Part shown: positions 1 through 13,163 of the stretch, in pieces | Layout of the letters: every line of letters starts with the position of its first letter | Position numbering within the stretch: the first letter of the stretch is position 1 | Origin: Corylus avellana | Taxonomy: Eukaryota; Streptophyta; Magnoliopsida; Fagales; Betulaceae | Assembly (NCBI RefSeq): GCF_901000735.1 | Contig: NC_081550.1 | Span: 10,186,716 to 10,250,715, forward strand | Length of the DNA stretch: 64,000 nt | Direction: 5' to 3' | The notes under the pieces: generated by a model | What the model was told of the DNA's origin: nothing | Database searches by the model: none | Seen by the model: the letters and a program-made list of their open reading frames with translations, nothing else | Translations under genes and position numbers: made by a program

Positions 1-1029
<1,029 letters not shown>

Positions 1030-2426
1030 GGACCACTCAACGAAATCTAAAATTTGGAAAGCATAAAAACATAAAAGGGTACCGGGCAGATAAGTTTGAT
1101 GGCATTTCTATTTCCCCTTAGGACATCTTTCACATGTCATTAGCCTTGGTTGGTTGGTTGTCTCTTCCTGTTAGCATTATTTGTGGCACTGTTGTTTAGT
1201 ATCTACTTGTTTGCTCTGTCTCTTGTTTAGTAGCTTGGGTTGTTAGTGTCTTTTTACTTTACATTTGTTATTTTTCTTTCTAAATTTGGTATTATGAACC
1301 TAGAACAATTGGATGAATCTGATGCTTTTGCTTATGGGTGACTAATTTTGTTAAGGTTCCAAGTTTTTTTTTGTATGTGCTACATCTTCTCTGAACTTTG
1401 CATTAGTTTATTATCATCATAAGACACAATTTAAATTGGCAGTTGTGTGATTCCTTGCATGTTTGTTCAAACCATGACATGTTTGGTTCCATTATTACCA
1501 AACTGAAAAATTCAAGGCCGTGAAATTTAATTTGCCAAACCCAGAGAGAAAGTTGTAGCAGTTTATGCAACTGCCATGCCTCGTGTCATCTCTCTCTCTC
1601 TCTCTCTCGCACAGTATTTCCGGACTTTGAAGGCCATTCCTCTTAAAAGAGCCTAATTACAAGGAGAGCTACTTGTTGATTCAGCCAAGGTGGTGAAAGT
1701 AATTCTCGTATTCTCTTGATGATTGGAAACTCTAAATTTCCGTTTGTGCAAGGGGAAATATGTGCAATAGTTCTATGTCACTAAGTGAATTTTGGCTCTT
1801 CTCTATGCACGTGTGCATGTGCCTGCACATAGCTGTAGGTACGCGGTCAGCGTTGATATACGTTAAGATTTGTGCTAATAGTAGAGTTAACGCTGTCTTC
1901 ACTGACGTGCTACAAAGGCTTAGAAGAGGCAGTAAAGAAAAAAGTTTCATCAGTTTTAGCAAATGACGTGGAAGTCTTGGGCCGAGGTGTTGTCCCAAAT
2001 CTGTTGTACGAAAATATCTCGAAATCTCGGTTCTTCCTGGAACCAATTCGAAGGACAGACAGCTTGCTTTCAGATTTGAATTTTGTCGTCTTGCTGAGAA
2101 TTTGTCTTACTCTATTTAACCACTGGACACATGGCAATTTCTTTTTGCGAGTGAAGGGCTACGATGGGGAATCCCTATAGGTGTTTTGGCCTTCGCTTTC
2201 AACAGCCGTTGGTCGCCCTTAATGGACAAGAATCTGGTACGTTTTCTTATTGGGGAGAATCTTATTGGTGGTGATGCTTTATCGATCTGAATAGTAATCC
2301 CACTCTTTTACTCTTTTATAAAATAGTGTTGGGGGATGCACGGTAAAGGCAATATGGGGTGGGATTCTGTACATTCGGGGCATTAGTATTGGAATAAAAC
2401 GAATGGCCTATTCTATTCCACGCTCG
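1030..2426 (+). other. calmodulin 3' UTR and downstream spacer
   Basis: The first few hundred bases after the stop are T-rich with TTGT-rich stretches, as in plant 3' UTRs, but I could not fix a poly(A) site. A (TC)10 microsatellite sits at 1589-1608. Open frames at 1732-2180 overlap on both strands and resemble no known protein, so I call no gene here. Confidence 0.5.
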
Positions 2427-2609
2427 GCTAGTTAGGACAAGCAACAGACTAGGACAAGGGAAAAAAAGAGCCTAGCATGGGTGCCTAGTAAAGATCATGG
2501 GCCACGTTTGACAAACATGGCGCTAGTTAGGAAAACATAGGACGAGGAAAAAAAGAGCCGAGCATGGGTGCCTAGTAGAGATCATGGGCCATGTTTGACA
2601 AACATGGCG
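2427..2609. repeat. two-copy tandem duplication, about 87-95 bp
   Basis: Copy 1 (2427-2521) and copy 2 (2522-2609) both begin GCTAGTTAGG and share AGCATGGGTGCCTAGTA, GATCATGGGCCA and TTTGACAAACATGGC. Copy 1 is a few bases longer near its start. Nothing suggests coding. Confidence 0.85.
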
Positions 2610-2902
2610 CAAAGGATTGTATATTATTGCCAGAGTACAAAGGAATAAGGCCGACAGGGACGGTGAGAAAATGGCTTCGTCGACTCTTTATACTACACAA
2701 ACAAGCTAAGTTATACGAATAACTTTAGTAATGTGGGGTGGGGTGGGGTCTAACTGCCACTGATTTAGAGGATCTTCCACACCGGTGGGCACTGATTTCT
2801 TCCGACTTTTTTTGACATTTTTAGATAGATATACAATGGGGGTGAAATCTTTGGGCGAAATTAATAATAGTTAATAGCAGTTATCAAACAATATCAAAAG
2901 AA

Positions 2903-3020
2903 GAAATTAAAGCTTCTGCCTTTATTTCTTTTTCTTCTAGAGACTAATATTTTAAATTTTGCAGAAACTAAAGCTCCTGCCTTTTTTTCTTTTTCTTCTA
3001 AAGACTAGTAATTTAAATTT
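2903..3020. repeat. two-copy direct repeat, 61 bp
   Basis: The segment GAAATTAAAGCTTCTGCC at 2903 recurs as GAAACTAAAGCTCCTGCC at 2964. Both are followed by T-rich sequence with CTTTTTCTTCTA and then TTTAAATTTTG. Confidence 0.75.
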
Positions 3021-5929
3021 TGGGGGACCGGATTGTCTGGGTTTGATGGGGTAAGATTTGGATGGGTCTAGTTCACTAAATGCTATTTTTTTTTTTTTTT
3101 TTTTTTTTGGGTAGGTTGTGATGTAGTTATTTCCAATAATGGTATTTTATTTTAAATTTGTTTGGTACCTAGGCATGGGACCATGAACGAAGTCATTATT
3201 GGGAGTAGTTATTCCTATTCTCTTAAAATGCAGAATAATTATTCCTCTAATTAAGATAAGAAACAGATATTTTCTCAAGAATGAAATAACATCTTTCTAA
3301 AAATCTTTCTTTTTCTTTTTTTCTTTTTTTTTTTTAAAAAAAAAATTTGGATTCCCAGAACAAAATAAAAATTAAAAAAGGTCTTTTGGGAATCCATTCT
3401 TTAGTTAGGGTATTTTAGGAAAATTTTCAGGATTTTTTTAGTTATAGTAAAAAATGGCCGCGTTATTTTCAGAAATAATATATTATCCTGATTCCTGAGT
3501 AGCTATAATGAATTAAAACTCATGTGTACATGGCTTAATGTCAAAGAATGAATTAATTGCATTAAATAGATATTGTGGAGATATGCTACTACTCCTACCA
3601 AAATAATTAAATATATATATTTAAAAAGCATGGCTTAAGTCGCTTGCTTCGTGCGACTGTTACTCAAGTAGAAGTTCTGGTGGCTGTTTGAGTATGTGTT
3701 CTTGCCTCACACGATTGAATAATTATTGGTAAGAATTCTTTCAGGTCCCAATTCGGAGTTCTTTCTCTCTTAGTCTTTGTTTATGGGAAACTAGGAGCTT
3801 CCACATTATTTAATAACTTCAATTTGTTTAAATTCTAACTATAAATAAGAAAAAAATTAATTATAAATACTCAACTTCCATCATACCTTTATTTTATTGT
3901 GCTAGTGTGGCAATACTCATCGACCCTTGAATTTGATTAAGGGCTGATGGATACTGTCACATTAGCCCATTAAGATATGAGTGTGATGAAAGTTGAGGGA
4001 CCAAATGAACTGGAGAGGATCCAGTTCTCTTGTAAAAGTAAGGACAGAATTGTCTATTCACATTTTTTTGGGACAAATATGCGCTTACTTTTACAACAAC
4101 TGAATCATCTCCTATTCATTTGGACTAGAGAGAATCCTAATTCAAAGTTGCGTGAATCATTACTAGTTAAGATGATAAAACAAATAGAACTTGGAAACAT
4201 GATGATAAAGCTCAGCATGATTTTCAATATTTTTGTTCTCTCTCTTTCTTTCCTTTTTCAATTTGACCTTGTGGATTTTTTTTTCCCTTTCTTTTTTGGG
4301 TGCTCTAATCGGAACTTTGATTTATTTGACCAAATTTTCACCAATAATTTTTGTTTTCCAATTTCTTATGCAAATGATTGGAAATAGGGGTACATATAAT
4401 TAACTTCTATTGTTTCTATTTTGACTGCCACAAGTAGATTAAATTCTTTCACATAAAAGAAACGAGTCTTGTGAATGATTAGTTTCGTTAATATTAGTTC
4501 TCACATTTTAAGAAGAGAAATGCTACACTTACTCCCACTTTTTTATATTCATTTTCCTATACCCATATATGATTTTTAAAATTACAATTGGATTAAAATT
4601 CATATGAGAATACTCATAATTGCCTTTTAAAATCACCATTATATATATAAGGCTTACTGAGGAGTTTTTTTTTTTTTTTTTGGTGAAAAGAGAGGCTAGT
4701 GTTACTTATAAAAAAAATAAAAAATAAAAAGATAAAAAATAAAAAGAAAAAAGAAAAGAAAAAAGAGGGTAGTATTTGATGTCTCTACTTAATTTGATTT
4801 AATTACAGAAGAAGACAAAATGGAATGGAAGAAAAGATGAGCCAAAGACAGGTTAGCAAGGTCTCCAAGGGAGACAAGGGCAGCGACAGCAAGAGACGTC
4901 GTCGTAGAGATCGTATTCGTGAATGTCGGATCCTTTAATTACGAGTCATCCAGTTCTGAATGCACGCTCAAAAGTTCCAAACGACTATGTTGTTTCTTGT
5001 TCCAGCATGTATAATCACAATAATGCGTTCCATTTAAGACTACTGACTACCTAGTAATAATAAAATCCTAGCTTATTGGATCAATGGATTTTTTATTTTT
5101 AAATGAAGTATGGCATAGTGAAGAAAATGTTATGGAACCAAATTCAAATGGCTTGAATGCACAGGCATAAATACAACAATGTCATGCCTCATCTATTCAT
5201 AGACAAGACATTCTTGATTAAAACTTAAAAGAAATTGAAGAATGAATGTGTGAAAGGGTTGGAAGGATTTTTCTATAAGGATGGAAATTCAGGGGGACAG
5301 AGAGAATTGAAAATGTCAAAAAAAATTAGTGTGAAAATATTCTGACCCCATTCTCTATTTTATATATAGAATGTAATGCAACTCTTCACCAAGTGTTTGT
5401 TGGTTTGTTTGGATGCCTAATTTTGTTGAATTCTATTTAAGTTTTTAGGTTTTCAAAATTTTGAGAAAAAAAAAAAAGAATTATATTTACATGGTTTAGA
5501 AAACAGAAAACAAAATTAAGAAAATATGTTTGACAATGTGTATTAAATTGAATATGATTCAAAATTTGTCTGAGCGAGAGTTTTTTATTTTATTTATTTA
5601 TATTTATTTTTATTATTATTATTATTATTATTTTATAGTTTTTCTTCGGGAAAATCAATATAAGCTAATGATTGGAGTTTGCAAAAATCAAGGCAAGCTA
5701 ATAATTGGGAATGGTCTCCGGTGATTGACATGGTGACGTAATGATTTTTATGTACTTTTTTTTAAAAAAGAAAAAAAAAATTTTGCAATTATTATTATTT
5801 TTTTTATATCAATAAATAACTTTTAATTCTTGACTTTTATTCCAAGGGGCATTTCCATTCAGCTCACCAATTCCATCCGGGCTATTCATGCCAATGTACA
5901 TGCTAATAAAAAAAACATAAAGCAGTCAA
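3021..5929. other. AT-rich intergenic stretch, no gene seen
   Basis: Contains several homopolymer T and A runs (3089-3108, 4664-4681) and a (TTA)n run near 5610-5632. An open frame at 3977-4387 has a composition explained by AT-richness and resembles no family. No transposon ends were recognised. Confidence 0.5.
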
Positions 5930-6304
5930 TGTTAAAATATTATATTTTTGTAATATTTATGTGATAAAATATTTTTGTAATATTCTCAATATATTATAGA
6001 AATATTCTCTACATATATTATTGCAATATTTGATACCGTATTCATTATTATAAATATGTTGATTTTATGTGATTTTGTAATTATTGTATTTCATTTCTTT
6101 TAGGGCATTATTCAACTATAAATAGGTAGATCAATTGGTTGGGACCACGCCTAATGAAGCGGAGGTCACTATTTCGAATCCCCCCTCCCCCTCTTGTGTG
6201 GACATGTCAAAAAAAAAAAAAAAAAAACTATAAATAGGCCATTCTATTGTACAATTAAAAATATATCATAAATATAAATTTCTTCTCTACAATTATTTTC
6301 TACA
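5930..6304 (+). mobile_element. Copia-type 5' LTR remnant with PBS
   Basis: The segment starts TGTTAAAATATT and ends TTTTCTACA. It is followed at once by TGGTCAGAGCCACC (6305-6318), a variant of the initiator-Met tRNA primer-binding site TGGTATCAGAGCC. This is the standard LTR/PBS junction of Copia-like elements. Without the SINE inserted inside it, the LTR is about 263 bp. I found no matching 3' LTR and no gag-pol downstream, so the element is truncated. Confidence 0.7.
6127..6227 (+). mobile_element. tRNA-derived SINE with 13-bp TSD
   Basis: A body of about 85 bp begins TAGATCAATTGGTTGGGACC (box A-like) and contains ATTTCGAATCCCCC (box B-like). It ends in a poly(A) run at about 6209-6227. 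A perfect 13-bp target-site duplication, AACTATAAATAGG, flanks it at 6114-6126 and 6226-6238. Internal RNA polymerase III boxes, an A-tail and a long duplication together define a SINE. It lies inside the Copia-type LTR, so it is the younger insertion. Confidence 0.85.
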
Positions 6305-7212
6305 TGGTCAGAGCCACCATTTTCTTGGTGCCTCTGTTCCCCGTTCGTGCAGTTCCTTTTACGCTTGAGTGTTCTTTTTGGTGTTTCCTTTTGTTTCAAC
6401 AATACACTAAACGCTTGTTGCGGGTTTTTCTTTTTTTTTTTTTGGTATGTGACGGAAATTTTAGAGGTCTTTTAGCTTAAAATCGGAGATTCTGTGAAGA
6501 AAAGGGTTCCAAAATCGTCGTCACACACCTCACTCTATCTAGCACACACTGATATGTAGCTCGGCGCGTCAAATTCATGCGCCACACGCTCACCGCGCGC
6601 CAAATCCACACTACTCCACTATAGCGCGTCACACAGGATCCCTGCCCGTTGGTCCATACTCCTTCATGTGTACCGTGTTGCACCTGATCTGTCCCTGCTA
6701 GTCCATTTTAGTTGCTGTGCGCGCACCATACTTGATTGAGTATGATCGTATTGCTAATCTACTTATGACCCGTTGATGTTGTTCTTTTTTTTATTTTAAT
6801 TTTTAATTTTTAATGTTGTTTTGTTATAAACTATTTAAAATGTTGTAAGGATCTCCTTGAATGTTATTCTTTGTTATGTGTTAAATACTTTGAAGTGTTG
6901 TGATGCTACTTTTGACAAATTATATATTCTTATTTTAATGATGTAAGTGTGTTAATAACTACACAAAAAAGAAAAAAAGAAAAAAATTGATGATGAATAT
7001 CACTTTTTATTACATATAAGTACAAAAGTAAGAAAATGCTGACGTTTTGTTCTATAAACCATTACAATATATACATTAATCATTTTTATATAAAAAAGTT
7101 ACTCTAAAATAGGGGGAAAAAAAAACCCTTTATTGTCATTTTTGCAACTAAAAACACTTTTTTTAGTTTTGTTTTCAAACATCAGTAACATAAAAAAAGC
7201 ACTTAAAACATG
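6305..7212. other. retroelement leader remnant and AT-rich spacer
   Basis: After the PBS comes T-rich leader-like sequence and a more GC-rich block (6480-6740) with repeated GCGCGTCA and GCGCC motifs. No gag reading frame is visible. From 6750 the DNA is AT-rich and featureless. Confidence 0.4.
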
Positions 7213-7494
7213 TAGGGCTGGGCAAGAACCTGCCCCACCCCAGCCGAATTTTGAGGGTTTTTTTTGCGGATACGGGTTGCATTTCTTCCAACCGGTGCGG
7301 GGAGGGGTGGATTGCGGGTATAGAATTTTTTCGACAGCGGTTACCCACCCCGCCCCTGTAACGACCCAGGAAAAAGCGCTAACCACATTTGTGCTATCAC
7401 CCCAAAAAGACTAGTCAATTTGAAGCTTTCCTAGAATTCATTATAAAGCTCAGTTTTACCTAATAACTAAGAAATATGAAACTTAGCACCCATA

Positions 7495-10400
7495 AAGGGG
7501 TGGACGGACGTCGTCCCTCCAAATTTTTTGAAATTCTTCTTTAAATATATATATTTTATAAATATGTCTCTTAAATTAAAAAATTTGTCCCCCCAAATTT
7601 ATAAATTCGTCCCCCCAAAATAATATTTCTATCCTCTTTAATTTTTTTTTTTTTTTAATTTCACCCCAACTAAAATTATATCATTCTATTTGCCCTTAAA
7701 CGACTAGACAGTCTTTCTCTAGTTCGTTTCTAACTAGCATAACTAAAATTGAATTGGAGTTTTGAGCTTTTGTGTAGCATCACATCAAACTTACCTCTAC
7801 TGGTAGCCTGGCATTAGAACAAAAAGCACATCTTGTCTCTTGATTCAGCCTAGCATCAGAACAAAATCAACCTTTCCGTCTGATTGAACTTCTCTCATCT
7901 CTCTTCACCTTTCAAAACTACTCTACTGTCTCTAGAATGGAAGTGTGCACTGTGAGTCTGGGACTGAGCTGTGGATCTCTCTTACAATCTTAGATCCATT
8001 ATCCATTTGACGAAAAATTGAAGCTTGGAAGTTGGAAGATTGAAGATGCTTGTAAGTTGTAAGCTTGTTTATTTTTTCTGCCAGTGTATATCTGCAAGAC
8101 TGCAACTCAACAACTCTTTATCTCTACTCTAAAATCTGAATCTGATTTTTTGGTAAACTGAAGAGGTGAAGGTGTGAAGCCCAAAGGCCAAAGCCGTGTG
8201 TCGCTGTGTGGTGACTGGTGAGCGGCGTGACTGTGAGCCTGGCCTCTGCAAAACTCTCATTTTCTCTCTCAAACATTTGAAAAGGCTTAAAGGTATAAGC
8301 AAAACTGTAAAAGACTTAAAAGTTTGCTATCTACATCGCCACTGTCGCCAGCACCAGGTTAGTGCAAATGTGCAATTTTTTATTTTATTTTAATAAGATT
8401 ATAGGAAGTTTCTAATTTGTCTTTGACTCTTTGCTAATTGCTACCTACTTGCCTTCTTGGTGAATGGTGAGGGAACATGCCACTTGGCCCACTTTGTTGT
8501 TTGGTAATGGTGAGTGTCTGAGTGATCACGTGAAGTTTCTTTGTTTTGTCTTTTTTTTTTTTTTTGTGGTGAGTACCGAGTACGTGTTGTTTTTATTTTT
8601 ATTTATTATTTTTAATTTTGTTGTAGGTGAGTCTGGTGCCTTTATTTTCCTTAGATTTTTGTGAATTTTAGTAGCAACTCAAAAGATAGTCAACTTGGAG
8701 AATGCAAATCATTACTACATCCAATAAAGAATGTGATCTTAAAAATAAAAGAAAAAAAAATGGACTTGTTGTGTGAGGATGTAAGCTTAAAAAATTTTCA
8801 TTGTCAGAGCTTAGCCTCAAATTAGAATTTTCAGCTTACATGTTTTATAATAAAGTGTAAATTGTAATGATCTTATAACATTCGATTGGTAGCTAAGAGT
8901 GGAGTTGAGTCACATGACTATGGTCCATGGATGAGAATGAGATGCCAAAAGTATGTGATATGTGATCAGGTTTTAACATTTTTTTTTTTTTTTTGATAAA
9001 TAAGTTTTAACAAATTTAGGTCGCATTGTGGTAAGGCACAACCAGTTTTGGGATTTCACAGGCAAGAACAAGGTATCACGCTGAAAGGTATTTTTTTTTT
9101 GGACTCTAGAGATCATGATTAGTTTATTTTGCTAGTAGTCCGTACTATTAAATATTTATGATGCCATGAGATTTCGAATCGAATGAGTATTTTGATATAG
9201 AAAAATTATACAATTTTTTTATTTTAGTTTTCATTGTTAGATTTTGTGGGTTAATTTGATAGGTTTGAATTTATTAATTTATTTGGCATTCCTTCACTTG
9301 TTAGTGATAATAAGAAATATAATGAAATTCTAAACAAAAATCTTATGCTTCTAGATATTTTTCAGGTTAATTCTTGATCCATAATTTTTCTTAAAGTTAA
9401 AAGAAATATGGGAAAGCCAAAAACACTTGATTCATTCTTTAAGAAAAAAGATGCGAGTCAATCAGAAGTTAGTACTTGTACACATTTAGAAAGACCTTTA
9501 GCAACGGATCTTGAGGCTTTAGTGACTGATGAGCGTCCCTCCAAATGTCCAAGAATTCAACCTGAAGAAATGAATGCTACCTTTTTGCAACGTGATCCAG
9601 GATTACATCCACAAATATGGGAATTCCCTGTTAACTTACAAGAAGACATTCGGCGTGCTTATATTAGAGCCAAACCATGTCAACCCAAGCTTTCGGAATA
9701 TCCATATTCAGGAATGGGTAATAATCGTTGCCGATTTCAAGCCTCTTGGTTTGAGACATACTCAACTTGGTTGGAGTACTCAGAATAAAAGGATGCTATA
9801 TTTTGTCTTCAATGCTATGTTTTTGCTAAGAAACCAATAGGTCGTCCAGGATCAGATGCATTTACAAGGAAATGTTTTAACAATTGGAAAAAGGCAAGCG
9901 ATGGGATGAATAGTTCTTTAATGAGACATGTGGGGAAAGATCTACATTCACCACATAATATTGCCGTGAAATGTTGTGAGGATCTATTGAATCAGTCAGG
10001 GCATATTGACAAGATAGTTGAAAAGCAAACATTACAAGAAACAAAGAATAATCGGTTGCAGCTCAAAACCTCTGTAGATAGTGTTCAATGGCTTGCATTC
10101 CAAGCATGTCCCTTTAGAGGTCATAATGAAAACTCTGGCTCAAAAAATCAAGGTAACTTCCCTGAATTGGTAAAGCTCCTAGCAAGCTATAATGACGATG
10201 TTGCTAGACTTGTCTTGGAAAATGCTCCAAAAAATGCCAAATATACATCACCCAAAATTCAAAAGGAAATCCTACATATCATTGCAAATAAAGTGCGGGA
10301 TGCGATTAGAAAAGAAATTGGGAATGCCAAATTTTTCATTCTCATTGATGAAGCTCAGGATGAATCAAAAAGGGAGCAAATGGCTATTATTTTGAAGTTT

Positions 10401-12129
10401 GTTGATAAAGATGGTTTTATTAGGGAGCAATTCTTTCATATCGTGCATGTTAAAAATACTTCTACATCAACTTTGAAAAAAGAGATATGTGTTGTTCTTT
10501 CTCATTACAACCTCCAAATTGAAAATATTCGAGGCCAAGGATATGATGAAGCTAGTAATATGCGTGGTGAATGAAATGAGTTACAAGCTTTATTTGTTAG
10601 GGATTGTCCCTATGCATATTATGTGCATTGCATGGCTCATAAACTACAATTAGCTTTAGTTGCATCATCTAGAGAAGCCAAGCACATTCATCAATTCTTT
10701 ATCCAGTTAGCTTCAATTATTAATATTGTTGGTGGTTCTTCTAAACGTCATGATGACTTGCAATCTATTCATGCTGTTGAAATTGAAAATTTGGTTGCTT
10801 CTAATGCAATTAAGACTGGAAGGGGAGTAAACCAAATTGATACTTTGCAACGACCTGGAGATACTCGATGGTCATCTCATTATCAATCTGTTTGTAGCAT
10901 GATAAGAATATTTGGTGCAACTTGTTCAGTTATCAACAAGATCTCAAATGAGGGAGCTAATTATTCTCAACGTGGTGATGCTGAAGCGGCTTACATGATA
11001 TTAACATCATTTGAATTTATTTTGATATTGCATTTGATGAAAGAAATTATGGGACTCACGAATATGCTTTGCCAAACTTTGCAACAAAAGTCACTAGACA
11101 TTTTAAATGACATGAGTCAAGTTTCAACTACAAAATCACTCATTCAAAAGATGAGAGATGATGGGTGGGAGCCTTTGCTTGCTATTGTTAAATCATTTTG
11201 TGAAGAAAATGATATTGATACTCCTGATATGAATGCTCATTACACTAGAGCTCGAGGTAGATCTCGTCGTCAAGATGAAGGGTCTCCGACAACAATGGAG
11301 CATCATTTTAGAGTTGATATATTTACTGCTGCAATAGACTTCTAGTTACAAGAATTGAAAAATAGATTTAATGAGCAAGCTGTGGAACTCCTCATTCTTA
11401 GCATCGCTTTAAGCCCTAAAGATGCATACAAATCATTTAAGATTGATGATATATGTAAGTTAGTTGAGAAGTTTTATCCTCGAGATTTCACCGAGCAAAA
11501 AAAAATTTGTTTGAAATTTCAGTTGCAGCATTATAAGCTTGATGTGCCAAAGCATCAAGATTTTCAAAATATGTCTACATTATCTGAGTTATGCAGAGGA
11601 TTGGCAATTTCAGAAAAATCAAAGATCTATCCTTTGATTGACAGATTGATTCGCCTAGTGTTGACTCTCCCTGTTTCTACTACGACTACAGAACGAGCTT
11701 TTTCTGCCATGAAACTTATAAAGACTAGATTGCGTACTAGAATGGAAGATGAGTTTCTTGCAGACCATCTGGTAGTTTATATTGAGAAAGAAATTGCTAA
11801 GAATTTCACTTCATAGATGATAATGGATGAATTTTATTCCATTAGCAATCGTCGTTGAGCATAATTTGAAGGAGAAACTATGTTCTTTTTATTTTTATTT
11901 TTCTTGTACATGTCTATAGCAAAAGAAAGTTCTCTTGATCTTTTCTCCGATGATTCTATAGACATGCAACTTTTGTAATGTCGTACAATTTAATATGAAA
12001 TTAAATTTAAGAGTTCTCAGTTTTTATTTAGCATAAATACACACCCATAAAGAAAGACTATATATATCTATATATTTATGTATTCTATAAGTCTGTCCCC
12101 CCAATCCAAAAATCCTAGTTCCGCCCCTG
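7495..12129 (+). mobile_element. hAT DNA transposon with decayed transposase
   Basis: The right end, read inward on the minus strand, is CAGGGGCGGAACTAGG. The left end is AAGGGGTGGACGG, matching 8 of the first 10 bases. The 8-bp target duplication is CACCCATA (7487-7494) and CACCCATG (12130-12137), a single mismatch, the hAT length. GTCCCCCCAA-type motifs recur near both ends (7515, 7578, 7598 and about 12093), as subterminal repeats do. It carries one long transposase frame on the plus strand. It is inserted in the 3' LTR of a TRIM. Confidence 0.88.
9408..11816 (+). pseudogene. hAT transposase (TTF-type zinc finger/DUF4371 family), three stops
   Basis: This would be the transposase that cuts and pastes the surrounding hAT element. 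From ATG at 9408 to TAG at 11814-11816 a single frame runs about 802 codons, a normal length for this family, interrupted only by stops at 9786 (TAA), 10572 (TGA) and 11343 (TAG) with no frameshift. The order is: short N-terminus with a PKTLDSFFKKK motif; TTF-type zinc-finger region around 9650-9900 with FCLQCYVF; DUF4371 core from about 10000 with LIDEAQDESKREQ and GQGYDEASNMRGE; VHCMAHKLQLAL and GDTRWSSHY motifs; and a C-terminal hAT dimerisation region with LPVSTTTTERAFSAMK near 11670. The same family is domesticated in plants as zinc finger MYM-type 1-like proteins. The three stops and intact element ends indicate a dead transposon copy rather than a host gene. Confidence 0.93.
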
Positions 12130-12307
12130 CACCCATGACTATCTTTATAAACCACATACTCTATGTGAGCTTCTTCTCTTCTTCCCAATATGGGACTTGA
12201 GTGTTACAAACTCCCCCTCTTAAATTTCTGACGTCCTCGTCAGAGCCATGTCATGCAATGCTCCAATACCACATGACCTAGCGTTACTAGGTGACTCTAA
12301 TACCATT

Positions 12308-12516
12308 TGTAACGACAAAGGGAAAAGCACTAGTCACATTTGCACTATCACCCCAAAAGGACAAGTCAATTTAAAGCTTCCCTAAAATTCATTATAAAGT
12401 CCAGTTTAACCTAATAACTAGGCAATGTTGGACTTATCACCCATGACTATCTTTATAAACCACCTACTCTATGTGGGCTTCTTCTCTTCTTCCCAATATG
12501 GGACTGGGGTGTTACA
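12308..12516 (-). repeat. TRIM 5' LTR (intact copy)
   Basis: 209 bp, TG...CA termini with a short inverted TGTAAC/GTTACA. It is homologous to the split copy at 7357-7494 and 12138-12208. Confidence 0.85.
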
Positions 12517-13163
12517 CCCTCTCCCTTTCTGCCTCTGCTTCTATCTCTCTCTCGTATGCTCTCTCCCCCTCTCTCTCTCTCTAGGTTGCTCTCTCTCGTC
12601 TCCATACGGAATTTGAGCTCTCTTTGGTCTGTTGGGGTGAAGCCGCGAAGGTACTCGTTTTTGTCTCTCTTCGGTCTGCTCTCTCTCTCTCTCCGAGACT
12701 ACAAGATCATGCCTTAGCGTCGCTCCGATTGTTTGAAGTAGACAACTACCACCGCCACCGACGCCACCCCCAAGCAAATCTCGTGGCACCGGTCTACCCG
12801 CTTGAGAGGAAAAAGAGGGTAATTTACTTGAGATTTTTTGTTTCTGTTTTTTCTCTTTTGCCACGTGCTTTATTTGGTAGCGGAGGAAATAAAGGTTTGA
12901 GTTGGCAAAGTCGGTGGTGTTTCACAGTTTCAGAGGAGAGTGAAGAGAGTTCTCGTAGCTAGGGAAGATAAGGGAGGAGGCCTGCAAACAAGCCCGCCCA
13001 AACCTGCATAATCCGCCCCGCCCCTCAAACCCGAACCCGGGCGGATAGGGTTCACTTTTCCTTGGTAACGGGTTGGATTTTCCAAACCTGTAAGGTGTGG
13101 GTCGGGTAGCGAAAAAGACGGATATTCGACCCGCACCGACCTGCGCCCACCCCTAATGACATG

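Larger units (their letters stand above)
7357..12516 (-). mobile_element. TRIM retrotransposon, interrupted by a hAT element
   Basis: Two LTRs of 209 bp surround a 99-bp internal region. LTR A is 7357-7494 plus 12138-12208, split by the hAT element. LTR B is 12308-12516. Both begin TGTAACGAC and end GTGTTACA. Read on the minus strand, LTR B is followed after AA by TGGTATTAGAGTCACC, a degenerate initiator-Met tRNA primer-binding site. The internal region ends in the purine tract AAGAGGGGGAGTT just before LTR A. So LTR B is the 5' LTR and LTR A the 3' LTR. There is no coding capacity, as expected for a terminal-repeat retrotransposon in miniature. The LTRs differ at many positions, so it is old. 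No clean 5-bp duplication was found (GCCCC left, CCCTC right). Confidence 0.85.
7213..13155. mobile_element. outer hAT-like element, split by nested insertions
   Basis: The left end is TAGGGCTGGGCAAGAACC (7213). The right end (to 13155), read on the minus strand, is TAGGGGTGGGCGCAGGTC, giving inverted termini that agree at most of the first 12 bases. The flanking 8-mers AAAACATG (7205-7212) and ATGACATG (13156-13163) agree at 6 of 8 positions, consistent with an old hAT duplication. Without the TRIM at 7357-12516, about 144 + 639 bp remain. The inside is rich in CCCGCCCC and CGGGT motifs and includes a CT-rich segment at 12517-12690. No transposase belongs to this layer. The boundaries are inferred. 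Confidence 0.55.

Noticed and set aside
1732..2180. Overlapping open frames on both strands downstream of calmodulin
   Set aside because: They contradict each other, have no recognisable domain, and lack a convincing gene context.
8196..8664. Small open frames inside the hAT element before the transposase
   Set aside because: Probably untranslated leader of the transposase transcript. No domain was seen.
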